Positions 8,455-17,973 of a stretch of 64,000 nucleotides of DNA are shown here, piece after piece. Position numbers and translations under genes: made by a program. This stretch comes from Bacteroidales bacterium (lineage in GTDB: Bacteria > Bacteroidota > Bacteroidia > Bacteroidales > Lentimicrobiaceae): positions 1 through 64,000 of the forward strand of contig JADIZB010000020.1 in NCBI GenBank assembly GCA_016705005.1. Reading direction: 5' to 3'. The notes below the pieces were generated by a model. It was given only the letters and a program-made list of their open reading frames with translations. It was not told the origin of the DNA and did not search any database. Within the stretch, counting starts at the first letter, position 1, and each line of letters starts with the position of its first letter.

Positions 8455-9042
8455 ATGGAAAAAATACCGTTGAAATTATTGGGAATGATCAACAGTCAGT
8501 CGCAGAGTGGTGCCTACACACTGATACTGGGTGAAGTAGAGGGAAAACGAAGGCTGCCTATTCTGATCAATGGATTTGAAGCCCAGGCCATTCTTTTCCA
8601 CATCGAACAGATAAAAATCCCCCGGCCGCTTACCCATGACTTGTTCAAGAATTTCGCCGATACCTTTCATATTGAATTTCAGGAGGTGATCATCAGCAAA
8701 TTTGCACAGGGTATTTTTTATGCCACCCTGCTGTGTGATGATGGCAACGGTGTTCAGGAGATTGATTCACGCACCTCCGATGCCATAGCGCTGGCGGTCA
8801 GGTTCAACTGTCCTATTTATACGTATGAAGCCGTTCTGTCGGGCGCCGGAGTCTCCATCGACGAGGAGCCCGACATCGACGAACTGGCCACCGGTGGCCT
8901 CAGCCATGCCGATGAATACGATTTCGACAAGTTTACCCTGGATGAACTGGAAGAAATGATGAACGAAGCCATTGAAAAAGAAGAATACGAAAAAGCCTCC
9001 TACCTCCGCGACGCCATCAACCGGCGGAAAACCGAAGAATAA
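8455..9042 (+). CDS. bifunctional nuclease family protein (DUF151) with UVR motif
   Basis: The DUF151 core (about residues 1-130) starts MEKIPLKLLGMINSQ and contains RRLPILINGFEAQAI and the ending SRTSDAIALAVRFNCPIY, all typical of the bifunctional DNase/RNase family known from plants and Thermotoga. An acidic linker follows, and then a C-terminal UvrB/UvrC-type motif (DELEEMMNEAIEKEEYEKAS, about 162-195) that may bind a partner protein. The ATG at 8455 is preferred over an in-frame TTG at 8452. This two-part architecture is common in Bacteroidota. The gene is monocistronic and is followed by a 7-bp tandem repeat. Its cellular role is not established. Confidence 0.92.
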   Translation: MEKIPLKLLGMINSQSQSGAYTLILGEVEGKRRLPILINGFEAQAILFHIEQIKIPRPLTHDLFKNFADTFHIEFQEVIISKFAQGIFYATLLCDDGNGVQEIDSRTSDAIALAVRFNCPIYTYEAVLSGAGVSIDEEPDIDELATGGLSHADEYDFDKFTLDELEEMMNEAIEKEEYEKASYLRDAINRRKTEE

Positions 9043-9050
9043 GCTGTTTT

Positions 9051-9112
9051 CAGTTAACAGTTAACAGTTAACAGTTAACAGTTAACAGGTAAGGTTAACG
9101 GTTAACAGTTAA
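9051..9112. repeat. 7-bp tandem repeat array (unit CAGTTAA)
   Basis: Five perfect head-to-tail copies of CAGTTAA run from 9051 to 9085. Degenerate copies (GGTTAAC, GGTTAACAGTTAAT) follow to about 9112. The array fills the space between the convergent nuclease and transporter genes. The 7-bp period recurs in four other intergenic arrays of this window with different units. Confidence 0.9.
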
Positions 9113-9191
9113 TAATATTCAGCAAATACAGGTAAGTCTGGTTATCTGAGATGTTATTCAGGAATGACAAACTATATACGTGGCACAAACC

Positions 9192-10445
9192 TTAATGACT
9201 GACAGCAGCCAGTTCCTTCGGATCATGCTTGTGTTTAAACAGAATAGCAAACAGTATCGCCACTACAACGGCATAAATACTGAACGATAACCAGATGCCA
9301 TGCCAGTCTTTACCTTCGGGTCCGGTAAAGAAGCGATCAATCACATATCCGCTCACTTTACTGCCAAGGAAAGCCCCGAAACCATTTGTCATCATCATAA
9401 ACAAACCCTGTGCACTTGCACGGATTTTAGGATCAGTCGTAGTTTCAACGAAAAGTGAACCTGAAATATTGAAAAAATCAAACGCCATTCCGTAAACAAT
9501 ACACGACAGGATAATCATCCACAATCCTCCTTCGGGATTGCCATAGGCAAACAAGCCAAATCGCAGTACCCATGCAATCATTGAAAAAAGCATGACTTTC
9601 TTGATGCCAAATCGCTTAAGAAAAAACGGAATGGTCAGGATAAACAGGGTTTCCGATATCTGCGAAATCGACATGATGATGGTGGAATATTTCACCACAA
9701 AAGAGTCGGCATAGGCAGGAATGTTTTTAAAGTCATCGAGGAAAGAATCGCCGTACATATTTGTCAATTGCAGAGCCCCACCCAGGAACATGGCAAAAAT
9801 GAAAAATAAAGCCATTTTATAATTGGCAAACAGTTTGAAGGCATTCAGACCGATAATTTCGTAAAATGAGGCATTTTTTGAAATGGATTTCTGGGGCGGA
9901 CATTTCGGCAACGAAAAAGAATAAATGCCTAAAGCAATAGCTCCGATGGCCCCGATCAGAAACTGATTCGCATTGGCTTTGCTTCCCGACAGGTTTGTAA
10001 TCCACATAGCAACAATAAATCCGATGGTGCCCCATACCCTGATGGGAGGGAAATCCTTGACTACATTGAAGTTTTTACTTTTCAGTATAGAGTATGATAT
10101 GGAATTTGACAACGATATCGTCGGCATATAGAAGATCATGGCAAGCAGAATAACATAATAAAGCGTATCGGGATCATTTACCTGCGGCACATACAACAAC
10201 ACAAGTCCGTATAAAATCTGCAGGATCCCGTACAATCTTTCGGCATTGATCCATTTATCGGCGATGATCCCGGTCAGGGCCGGCATAAAAATCGAAGCAA
10301 TGGCCAGTGTTGAAAAAATAGCACCAAACTGCGCTCCGGTCCACCCCTTGGCATTGAAACAATAAGTGCCAATGGTAATAAGCCATGCTCCCCAGACAAA
10401 GAACTGCATAAAACTCATGATGGTCAACCGGTTTTTGATTCCCAT
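9192..10445 (-). CDS. nucleoside:H+ symporter family MFS transporter
   Basis: A 417-residue polytopic inner-membrane protein of the major facilitator superfamily, most like the nucleoside:H+ symporters (NupG/XapB, about 418 residues). The start MGIKNRLTIMSFMQFFVWG matches the family's first helix. PPIRVWGTIGFI lies after helix 4, and SGSLFVETTTDPKIRASAQGLF is the family signature in the second half. Twelve hydrophobic segments can be counted. It probably imports nucleosides by proton symport. It is transcribed alone, converging on the nuclease gene across the heptamer array. Confidence 0.9.
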   Translation of the reverse strand: MGIKNRLTIMSFMQFFVWGAWLITIGTYCFNAKGWTGAQFGAIFSTLAIASIFMPALTGIIADKWINAERLYGILQILYGLVLLYVPQVNDPDTLYYVILLAMIFYMPTISLSNSISYSILKSKNFNVVKDFPPIRVWGTIGFIVAMWITNLSGSKANANQFLIGAIGAIALGIYSFSLPKCPPQKSISKNASFYEIIGLNAFKLFANYKMALFFIFAMFLGGALQLTNMYGDSFLDDFKNIPAYADSFVVKYSTIIMSISQISETLFILTIPFFLKRFGIKKVMLFSMIAWVLRFGLFAYGNPEGGLWMIILSCIVYGMAFDFFNISGSLFVETTTDPKIRASAQGLFMMMTNGFGAFLGSKVSGYVIDRFFTGPEGKDWHGIWLSFSIYAVVVAILFAILFKHKHDPKELAAVSH

Positions 10446-10566
10446 AGCTTCGAATGTTTAAATGTTGAACCTTTTACTGATAATTTTCTGAGGTAAATTT
10501 ATAAAGAAATAGGGATGAACAAGGCTGGCCGGGTAAAATAATTGAAAAAGTACTTCACAAAAAAAC

Positions 10567-10600
10567 CAATGACCACCCGAAGGCAGCCACTGGTTCATTG
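10567..10600 (-). terminator. intrinsic terminator of the DDIPF-repeat protein gene
   Basis: CAATGACCA (10567-10575) pairs with TGGTTCATTG (10591-10600) with one bulged base. On the minus strand the hairpin is followed by GGTTTTTTG. It lies 56 bp beyond the stop of the small secreted-protein gene. Confidence 0.65.
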
Positions 10601-10655
10601 AGAGAGAGCAACAAAGGAAAGTTGTTTCACCAAAAACAACGATTCTATTTTTCTG

Positions 10656-11096
10656 CTACAGGGTTCTGCAGCAATATTTTACAAATTCCCGGTTCAGATA
10701 TCTTTCGGCTATACGCTCGGTGCAGAATGGGATATCATCAACAAATCCTTCAGGCTGGGTGTAAATGCCAATGTAATACAGCGGCAGGAACCTCGAAGCG
10801 ATGGATCCGGTTTCGAAAGGAATGTCGTTGATATAGCTTTCAGGGGCGACCGAAGGCGCTGAGGCAACAAAATAGCCGGCACTCACTTTTCCCGTATCAA
10901 ATGGAATATCATCCACCGGAAGTTCTTCATCGGGCACCGGGAGAGCAGCAGGAGTAGTTACCGAGCCGAGTGAATCGGAATCGGCGGTCAGATGGTGGTC
11001 GGGATAAACGGAAACGGGATTGATGCCGGCTAATGTTGCATTGCTGATGAGCAGAACAAGTATGGCTGGGAAGATGGAAGTGAGTATGGTTTTCAT
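10656..11096 (-). CDS. small secreted protein with three DDIPF repeats
   Basis: I do not recognise a named family. The 146-residue protein opens with a clear signal peptide (MKTILTSIFPAILVLLISNA, cleavage near TLA-G). The mature part carries three copies of one motif: VDDIPFDTGKVSAGYF at 61-76, INDIPFETGSIASRFL at 89-104 and VDDIPFCTERIAERYL at 119-134, that is (V/I)(D/N)DIPFxTxxIAxRY, spaced 28 and 30 residues apart. The segments between are low-complexity and Pro/Ser-rich. A pair of cysteines ends the protein (YCCRTL). The repeats look like short linear binding elements, not a globular domain. A terminator lies downstream. The gene is alone on its transcript. Confidence 0.75.
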   Translation of the reverse strand: MKTILTSIFPAILVLLISNATLAGINPVSVYPDHHLTADSDSLGSVTTPAALPVPDEELPVDDIPFDTGKVSAGYFVASAPSVAPESYINDIPFETGSIASRFLPLYYIGIYTQPEGFVDDIPFCTERIAERYLNREFVKYCCRTL

Positions 11097-11416
11097 GTCA
11101 ACAGGTTTTGGGGTTCTGCATTCTTATGACGATTGACTGATTTACCAATACTGTGCCAAAGATTATATAATACAGATAATCAGGTAATTATAAGCAATTT
11201 TCAAGATAAGTTTATCGAATTGTGTCCGATATCGGATAGTGTTTGATCAGTAGCGAACAATTAACCTGCTTTATAAAAAGTTATCATGCATAAAATAGAA
11301 ACAAGTTTAAATAGCAGAATATCAATACTGTATATGTAGCTCATGAAGAAGTCCTTTTTAAACTGAAAAATTTTGAATAGAACCGGGATCTGAAATAAAT
11401 CAATCTTAGTGAATCT

Positions 11417-11521
11417 AGTGACCCTTGGTGATCTCAGTGCCTTAGTGGTGAAAAAACGAGGTCAGTCAGGAGTAGTTAACCACTCAGGCACTAAGGACAC
11501 TTAGATCCACTAAGGAAATGG
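11417..11521. repeat. 105-bp direct repeat, copy 1 (with internal inverted repeat)
   Basis: Matches 11564-11668 at 104 of 105 positions; the only difference is GGTG versus TGTG near the start. Inside each copy, TGCCTTAGTGGT and ACCACTCAGGCA form an imperfect hairpin, and weaker pairing continues outward (CTTAGTGAATCTA-like against TAGATCCACTAAG). The sequence resembles the CTTAGTG...CTTAGTGGT family of intergenic palindromic repeats. No open reading frame crosses it. Confidence 0.9.
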
Positions 11522-11563
11522 GGAAAATGAAAATTCAATCCGGTTCTGTAATAAAAAATTCTG

Positions 11564-11668
11564 AGTGACCCTTTGTGATCTCAGTGCCTTAGTGGTGAAA
11601 AAACGAGGTCAGTCAGGAGTAGTTAACCACTCAGGCACTAAGGACACTTAGATCCACTAAGGAAATGG
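11564..11668. repeat. 105-bp direct repeat, copy 2
   Basis: Second copy of the 11417-11521 element, 42 bp after it. The pair occupies the centre of a 660-bp gap (11097-11756) between two secreted-protein genes. The rest of the gap is AT-rich, and I see nothing else supportable in it except a small GC hairpin at 11713-11728. Confidence 0.9.
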
Positions 11669-11712
11669 CTAATACAGATTCAACCCGGTCCGGCCCGGTC
11701 CAGACGAAAATA

Positions 11713-11728
11713 GCCGGACTAAGCCGGC
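11713..11728 (-). terminator. possible terminator after the T9SS cargo gene
   Basis: GCCGG (11713-11717) pairs with CCGGC (11724-11728) over a 6-nt loop. On the minus strand TATTTTC follows. It lies 29 bp past the stop at 11757. The stem is short, so support is modest. Confidence 0.4.
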
Positions 11729-11756
11729 CATTCCTGTAATATAAAAAGTGAAATGC

Positions 11757-13280
11757 TTATTGTTTAATGAATTTGGCAACGCCTCTCATGCCGTCTTCCG
11801 TAACCATCAGCAGGTAATTTCCCGGCTTCAGGTTTCCTGATTTTACGACAATGCTGCCATTCTCTTCAAAAGCATATTCCGGCCTGATTACCTGCCCCGT
11901 TGAACTGACTATACTGACCTCCGCCCTGTTGCTGAACCTATCCTGTACAGCCACGAAGGACTCTTTAACGGGATTTGGCAATACATTCAATGTGACCGGC
12001 TGCAGTTCGTTTATGCCACCGCAGATGTAGAAGTTTACAACCAATGTATCGCTTCCATCGCAGCCATTCATCAGGTAATCTACCCTGATTACCGCGTAAT
12101 TCAGCCCAATGCCCGTTGAGTCAACCTGGAAGGTTTGCCCATGCTGTTTTTCTGTGCCATTGACGAACCATGTCACATTTTCATATCCCACCCCGGCATC
12201 AAGCAGTACCGAGGCATCGGCGCAAATCTGCAGGCTGTCGGCCCCGAGGTTCACCTCCTTAAACTCCGCCACATTCACGGTAACTGACGCAAATGTCATG
12301 TTGTTCTGGGCATCGGCAACCATCACTGAAAAGGTGGTTGTATCAGCCGGTGCAACCCTGATCGAAGAAGTGGTATCCAGTGTACTCCATAAGTATGAAT
12401 ATGGTGGAGTGCCTCCTTCAACTTCCGCCTGTATGGTGGCTGAATCGCCGGCACAAAGGGTCAGATCCGGTCCGAGGATCACGCTGAGTGGTGTAAGGTC
12501 ATGAATGTTGTCGATGTACCGTGCCGAAAGCACCGGGCCTTCCTGTGTGATGGTAAGCACCGGTATGCCAAAGCCATTGGCCAGCCATTGATACTCGGTG
12601 TAATGCCTGTTAACAGGTACGCCGATCTGCAGTGAGTCGATGAAGAGACTGTCGCGCTCATAAACCTCCGATTTCATCCGCAGGGTGTTATAGGTTCCGA
12701 AAGGGGTTGACAACGACCCCCATCCATCCACTTCGTTTACCCGTTTTCTTTCGATGCTGAAAAATCCCAGGCCGGGCAATTCAAGGCTGTAGGCCGAAAG
12801 ACTGGAATCGGCGGGTGAGTTTTCCTGGAGTGGAAAAGTGTACAGCAATTCCGGATGATCAAATTTCATAGGAACCGGCACTCCCATGATGGCTGCGGCA
12901 TAACCGGCCCTGACATAGTTGCCGGCGCTCTCCTTATAAAAGATGTAGGCATCGGTTACTTCAAATTCCGGTAAAAAATCGAGAGACTGCAGGGGTGAAG
13001 CAAGGTTGGCAACGCTCTGATTGAAAATAATCTGATAAATGAAGGGTGTCGACTGCGGGCTGACATAACCCTCAACCACCTGGCTCTGTGGTTGAAGTGA
13101 GGTGAAATTCCAGGTAAAATCGGGCCCGGTTGCTGATGGATCGATTCCGAACAGCAGGGCTGCATTGCTCAGCCTGATTGTATCACCGACATCAGGCATA
13201 TCATCACGGGTGATGGTTATCTGGGCCTTTAAGCCCAGGCTTACAGCAAAAATTGAGAAAAGGAAGACGAGTTTTTTCAT
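11757..13280 (-). CDS. secreted protein with Ig/PKD-like domain and T9SS type A sorting domain
   Basis: A 507-residue exported protein of unknown specific function. A signal peptide (MKKLVFLFSIFAVSLGLKAQ) is followed by an N-terminal region of about 240 residues that I do not recognise. An Ig/PKD-like repeat then begins near GPDLTLCAGDSATIQAEVEG (about 270-345), and a second Ig-like unit carries LGADSLQICADASVLLDAG. The last 80 residues form the T9SS sorting domain: VTLNVLPNPVKESFVAVQ, then a beta-strand-rich stretch with LKPGNYLLMVTEDG and the ending KFIKQ. The protein is therefore expected at the cell surface or released through T9SS. It has a short transcript of its own downstream of the TamB-like gene. 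Confidence 0.85.
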   Translation of the reverse strand: MKKLVFLFSIFAVSLGLKAQITITRDDMPDVGDTIRLSNAALLFGIDPSATGPDFTWNFTSLQPQSQVVEGYVSPQSTPFIYQIIFNQSVANLASPLQSLDFLPEFEVTDAYIFYKESAGNYVRAGYAAAIMGVPVPMKFDHPELLYTFPLQENSPADSSLSAYSLELPGLGFFSIERKRVNEVDGWGSLSTPFGTYNTLRMKSEVYERDSLFIDSLQIGVPVNRHYTEYQWLANGFGIPVLTITQEGPVLSARYIDNIHDLTPLSVILGPDLTLCAGDSATIQAEVEGGTPPYSYLWSTLDTTSSIRVAPADTTTFSVMVADAQNNMTFASVTVNVAEFKEVNLGADSLQICADASVLLDAGVGYENVTWFVNGTEKQHGQTFQVDSTGIGLNYAVIRVDYLMNGCDGSDTLVVNFYICGGINELQPVTLNVLPNPVKESFVAVQDRFSNRAEVSIVSSTGQVIRPEYAFEENGSIVVKSGNLKPGNYLLMVTEDGMRGVAKFIKQ

Positions 13281-13377
13281 AGGTCTGTATTTTTAACCGG
13301 AATTTTAATCCGGATGAATTTAACGTATTGGATTGTTGATGAGCCAAATTAACGATTATTCTGATAGGGTAGGAAGT

Positions 13378-16300
13378 TTACAGGCCTGAAGCTGCTTTTT
13401 TTCTGGGTCGCCTGAAAATCTCCGAAAACTTGTCAAATTCAAACCTGTAGTATACACCGACCCCCTGTCGGTAAGTGGCATAGGAAGAACTGATGTCGAA
13501 GGGGTTGTTGGCCTTGTTGAATGCCTTTACCCTGAAACGGCCGTCGGGTGTTATTTTCACATCCACCGTCACATCCCCGACAAGATTGTTGGTGTTCGCC
13601 GTGGATCCGGCAGTTGTCATACCCACGTTCCCGTCAATGGTGACGCGGTCGTTAAACAGATGGGTCGACAGCGCAACTTCCAGCTCCTCGCTCGAAAGCG
13701 CATCCCCGGTCCTGTAATTCACCCCGATGTCAACATCATTGCTGATCTGCGACAGCATATTGCTCAACTGGTTGGTCAGTACTTCGATGGAGGATGATCC
13801 GACCGTATTGGCCAGGCTGTTGTTGGATGAAGAAAAGCTGAACGATTTCATGACCAGCAGCGAAACCATCTGTTGTGTCATAATTGCTTCATTTGTCGTG
13901 TCGATGGCAGCAAAAATGATCTGATTCATGGTTTCGTTGGCTTCGGGCAACCTGAAGCTGAACCGGATATCAGGATTATAGAGGTTATTTTCAAGGCTGA
14001 TGATGCAATCGACCGGTGTTGATTTTCCGGCATAGGCCGGATCATCCGCGAGTTCAGGAATTCCCTTGAGCGAAGCCCTGAGCTTGTATACGGCCCTGAG
14101 GTCTATGTCGGCTTCATAAGGACTTCCCCTGAATGAGATTACACTTCCTTTCTCAATTGAGAATACCCTGTTGAAAATGTTCTTAAAGGTGAACAAAAAC
14201 GTGCCGGAATTCATAATGTAATCACCAAACATGGTGATATCGCCCCTGGTGTCGATGCCCATACTGATTTTGCCCTCACCGTTTCCCTTGATGTTGCCGA
14301 TATCCTCCGGCAGAAATATCTGAATGTTGGCATCTTTATTCACATCAAGCATCATGTCAAGGTTAACGCCTGCAGTATTGGCAACATAGGCCTCTTCCTC
14401 TTCGGCCAGTTTATCTTTGCTGATAAATTTGATATATTCATTTTCAGTGGCTCCAACCGCAAGGTTGATCGGGATAAAGATATTGGTATTCGGCCCTGAC
14501 GAGGCGTCGATGTTGATTCTTATATTTTCAAATGGTCCTTTGATTGCCACATTGCCTGTGGCAAAAGCTGTTCCGTAGAACAACTCATTTTGCTTGTAGG
14601 TAGTATTCAGCCCTGCCAGTTTGTTGGCTTTGACATTCATGTCGAGCACCATATTCCTGAAGTAATCGTGGGTAAGCCTGAAATTAAGCAGACCTGAGTT
14701 ACCCAGTGAATCGTAAACCATTACATTGTCTGCTGCGATAAGTCCATGTTCCATCCTCACCTGGTCGGCCAGTGAATACGTCACATTCAGGTAATCGATT
14801 TTCATCTGGGTCCTGAGCAACTGAATCTTACCGTAAATTTCAGGTTTTTCGAAGGTGCCATCCATTCTCAGGCTTCCACTTGCCATCCCCTTCAGGTTGG
14901 ATGCAAAACCCGAAAGAAACGGGTTGAGTGAAGCAAGTTTGTAATTGACGAGGTCAATATCCAGATCAAAATTGCCCTCATCTCTCTTTTCAGGATATAT
15001 GTATCCTTTAACGAGCACTGGATTATGGGTGCCCGCATTGCCGTGGTAGATGATATTGGCATCAATGCCGAGGGCAGATTTGTCCTGGTCCCACCAGCTC
15101 TTGATACGGGCATCGCCCATCAACTCACCATTGAATGCAAACTTGTCGATGGTCAGGTCCGATTGCAGCGTCCGGGCTTTGTAAAAATCTGTCAGCGTAA
15201 TCTTACCGGTTACAATGCCGTCAAACTCCATATTGTTCGTGCTTATCAGCACATCGGCAATCGAAATATCCAGATCATCAAACCATAGGTTAAACACATC
15301 AACAGGATTCTCGGAAATCTTTCCGTTCAACCGGAGTTCCTGGTTATTTCCCCGGATGATCAGGTTATCGATCGAAACCATGGTTGAATCAATGGAAATA
15401 TCTCCATCCTGTTTTGCTGTCCAAACTGCGTTGTTGATCATAATATCGGCTTTCTCAAGCGAGGTCATGATCTTCGAAGCTCCCCTGAACAGCATGGTAC
15501 CAGCTATGTTGCCGTTGTTTTTATTGATCGTGTCATTGTTCTTCCATATGAGTTGATAGCGAACACTGTCGCCTTCAAGGAAGGTATTGACTGAAAAGTT
15601 TTCAACGCCCAGTTTCTGAGGATCATCCTCAGTGGGCTCCTTCCATGTAATGGCCGAAGCACCGGTCTGTAATTCAAAAATACGGCCTACATTCTGCCCG
15701 CGGATAAACCAGTCGTTGAAAAGAATCCCGTTATAAATAAAGCGACTGGCCTGACCGTTGATGAGAATGGTTTCCGACGCGGAATTGAAACTGCCAAACA
15801 GGTTGGCTTCACTCTCAAGCGAAAAGCCCGGGAGAAACAATTCAGTCAGCGGGTCAACATTCTTGATGTGGATGGTATAATCGAACAACTGAGCTTTTTC
15901 AATGACGTGGGCCTGCCTTTCAGTCGACTGAATGGATGGAAGATAGGTGCTGAGGATGTTTGTAACGGAATTGTAAAAATCCGCGAAGGTGAAAATGCCG
16001 TCAAAATCTGCATCCACAAAATCAGAACGAAGGTCCAGCGTTCTGTTTCCTGCGACATCTTTATTCTTGATGAGTGAAATTTCTTTCACATGATAGGTTT
16101 TCCCCTTTTCAGTGTATTTTGTACTGTCGAACCGCAATGATCCAAGAAGATTATCGATGTTGGTACCCGAAAAGTCAAGGTCCATACGCGTACTCAGGCA
16201 TGAAGTAGAATCACGGTCCCACAGGTTTAGCCTGCTCAGGAAGGCATTTCTTACCGTTGAGGTGAAGTTCATCTTCGGCAGGCTATCGGTGAAATCAACC

Positions 16301-17778
16301 ATTCCTCTGAAATCAAGGTTAATCAGCTTATCCCTGAGTGTAAGTTCACCATTGAACTCACGGTTCTTCAGTTCACCATCAATTTTTATATTGTGAAACG
16401 TGTTACCGTAAAGACCAATCCTGCTGATGAGTGCATCCATATTTAAATCAAATGTCTTAAAGTCATCAATCCGCCCTGTTACCGACGACACAAAATCAAC
16501 CTTCCCAAGCAGGTCTTGCTTCGACAGGGTGCGACCCAGGTCCCAGTCGACCAGGTTAAGGTGACCATTGTAATCCACAACACGGTCATCTCCCATCTTC
16601 AGACTGAGATCGGTGATCATCGTACCCAGGCCGGTTGTGAAAGCTGCAGATGAGACGAAGTCATTATAGAACCCTGTAAAATATCCCTTTACCGATACCT
16701 TCCCAATCACTTTCATCGCTTCCGGAAGTTCAAGTCCGGCATTTCCGGGCAACCTGATCATAGCCAGATCTTCGAAATCCGTGGTCAGCTTTTTTACTTT
16801 CAGGTGGATAAATGTCTCCTCTATGTCGGGAAGTCCGTCCATATTGATATTGCCTTCGAAAAGGGTGTTTTTGCCATAAGACAAATTAAACCTGCGGGCC
16901 CGTAATGACGATATGGTGCCCTTCACCAATCCGCTGAACTTTATCTCATTGTCCATTCCAGTGATTTCAGGGGCGAAATAACTGATGTCGGAAAAGTTAA
17001 GCTTTGAGTCACTGAAATCACCCCTGATATCGACACTATCGATAAAATGGTTGTACGCTTCATAATCCGTATGCATAAAAGCCAGATCAAGCCTGAGGTC
17101 ACTTGCGGGGGTCTCAATATGAAGCCCTCGTGTGGAAATTTGTTCGGGTTTTACTTTGACAGCTGTCTCCAGGTTGTTCAGGACAAAGCCCGATTTTTCG
17201 CGGAATGACAAGCCGCTGATGTTCGCAGTGATGCTGTCGCCGGCAATTAAAAGTTTCCTGATGTCAAGATTCAGGTTGCTGACGCTGATATAATCGTAGT
17301 CAACACCTTTATCTGACATTCGCTTCAATTCGTTACGGTATACAAAGCGGCTGTCTTTTAAACTGATTCCTGAGATACCGATTTTCCATGGTTTGCTTTC
17401 ACTTACCCGGACAGTTGTATCGGTGCCGGCAAAATACTCCACAATGAAATTGTAATTCATCAGACTGTCGGTGGCATTTCTGATGATGTTGAGTTCCGCA
17501 TTTTTCAAACTGACCGAATATACACCGATAAACCTGTCTTTCCGGTTGAGCTTGCCCATATCAAACCTGACCCGGTCGGCTTTCAGGATGTTCCTGCCTG
17601 ATTTATCTTTAACCATCACATCTTCGAGCACAATGTCAAGAAACCAGGAGATGTCAAGACCTCCGATACTTACAGTGGTACCAAGTTCACCTGATAGATA
17701 TGAGGTTGCTCTTCCGACGAGCCAGGTCTGCACACTGGAGGTGCGGAGTATTCCGTACGCACCGATCAGCATTACCAA
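13378..17778 (-). CDS. tamB: TamB-domain (DUF490) translocation/assembly protein
   Basis: A very long (1466-residue) inner-membrane-anchored, periplasm-spanning protein of the TamB/AsmA-like class, thought to carry lipids or assist outer-membrane biogenesis. The N-terminus is a single membrane segment followed by a beta-rich repetitive body. The C-terminal DUF490 region (about 1100-1460) includes FLFTFKNIFNRVFSIEKGS, NPDIRFSFRLPEANETMNQI and FDKFSEIFRRPRKK at the end. The given start is a TTG. The open frame continues upstream to a stop at 17877-17875 without any ATG, and the extra codons (KVIKKTLHISGLIIAYTL) complete the membrane helix, so the true start is probably upstream at a non-ATG codon. 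It is divergent from tsaD, a common arrangement in Bacteroidota. Confidence 0.85.
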   Translation of the reverse strand: MVMLIGAYGILRTSSVQTWLVGRATSYLSGELGTTVSIGGLDISWFLDIVLEDVMVKDKSGRNILKADRVRFDMGKLNRKDRFIGVYSVSLKNAELNIIRNATDSLMNYNFIVEYFAGTDTTVRVSESKPWKIGISGISLKDSRFVYRNELKRMSDKGVDYDYISVSNLNLDIRKLLIAGDSITANISGLSFREKSGFVLNNLETAVKVKPEQISTRGLHIETPASDLRLDLAFMHTDYEAYNHFIDSVDIRGDFSDSKLNFSDISYFAPEITGMDNEIKFSGLVKGTISSLRARRFNLSYGKNTLFEGNINMDGLPDIEETFIHLKVKKLTTDFEDLAMIRLPGNAGLELPEAMKVIGKVSVKGYFTGFYNDFVSSAAFTTGLGTMITDLSLKMGDDRVVDYNGHLNLVDWDLGRTLSKQDLLGKVDFVSSVTGRIDDFKTFDLNMDALISRIGLYGNTFHNIKIDGELKNREFNGELTLRDKLINLDFRGMVDFTDSLPKMNFTSTVRNAFLSRLNLWDRDSTSCLSTRMDLDFSGTNIDNLLGSLRFDSTKYTEKGKTYHVKEISLIKNKDVAGNRTLDLRSDFVDADFDGIFTFADFYNSVTNILSTYLPSIQSTERQAHVIEKAQLFDYTIHIKNVDPLTELFLPGFSLESEANLFGSFNSASETILINGQASRFIYNGILFNDWFIRGQNVGRIFELQTGASAITWKEPTEDDPQKLGVENFSVNTFLEGDSVRYQLIWKNNDTINKNNGNIAGTMLFRGASKIMTSLEKADIMINNAVWTAKQDGDISIDSTMVSIDNLIIRGNNQELRLNGKISENPVDVFNLWFDDLDISIADVLISTNNMEFDGIVTGKITLTDFYKARTLQSDLTIDKFAFNGELMGDARIKSWWDQDKSALGIDANIIYHGNAGTHNPVLVKGYIYPEKRDEGNFDLDIDLVNYKLASLNPFLSGFASNLKGMASGSLRMDGTFEKPEIYGKIQLLRTQMKIDYLNVTYSLADQVRMEHGLIAADNVMVYDSLGNSGLLNFRLTHDYFRNMVLDMNVKANKLAGLNTTYKQNELFYGTAFATGNVAIKGPFENIRINIDASSGPNTNIFIPINLAVGATENEYIKFISKDKLAEEEEAYVANTAGVNLDMMLDVNKDANIQIFLPEDIGNIKGNGEGKISMGIDTRGDITMFGDYIMNSGTFLFTFKNIFNRVFSIEKGSVISFRGSPYEADIDLRAVYKLRASLKGIPELADDPAYAGKSTPVDCIISLENNLYNPDIRFSFRLPEANETMNQIIFAAIDTTNEAIMTQQMVSLLVMKSFSFSSSNNSLANTVGSSSIEVLTNQLSNMLSQISNDVDIGVNYRTGDALSSEELEVALSTHLFNDRVTIDGNVGMTTAGSTANTNNLVGDVTVDVKITPDGRFRVKAFNKANNPFDISSSYATYRQGVGVYYRFEFDKFSEIFRRPRKKAASGL

Positions 17779-17973
17779 AGTGTATGCGATGATCAGCCCC
17801 GATATATGAAGTGTCTTTTTGATAACTTTGCAGCGATTGTCAACAATGTTTAAAGCCAGGCTGATTTTGTCGGATCATTGTGATACAAAAATCCGAAAAA
17901 TCGGCTTAAAGGCCTAATTAAACATGAAATAAGTTCAACTTTCTGTTTTTGTAATGTTTTGTAACGAATAATC

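Noticed and set aside
11417..11668. CRISPR array
   Set aside because: Only two copies, 105 bp long with a palindrome, and no cas genes. It is a direct repeat, not an array of short repeats with spacers.
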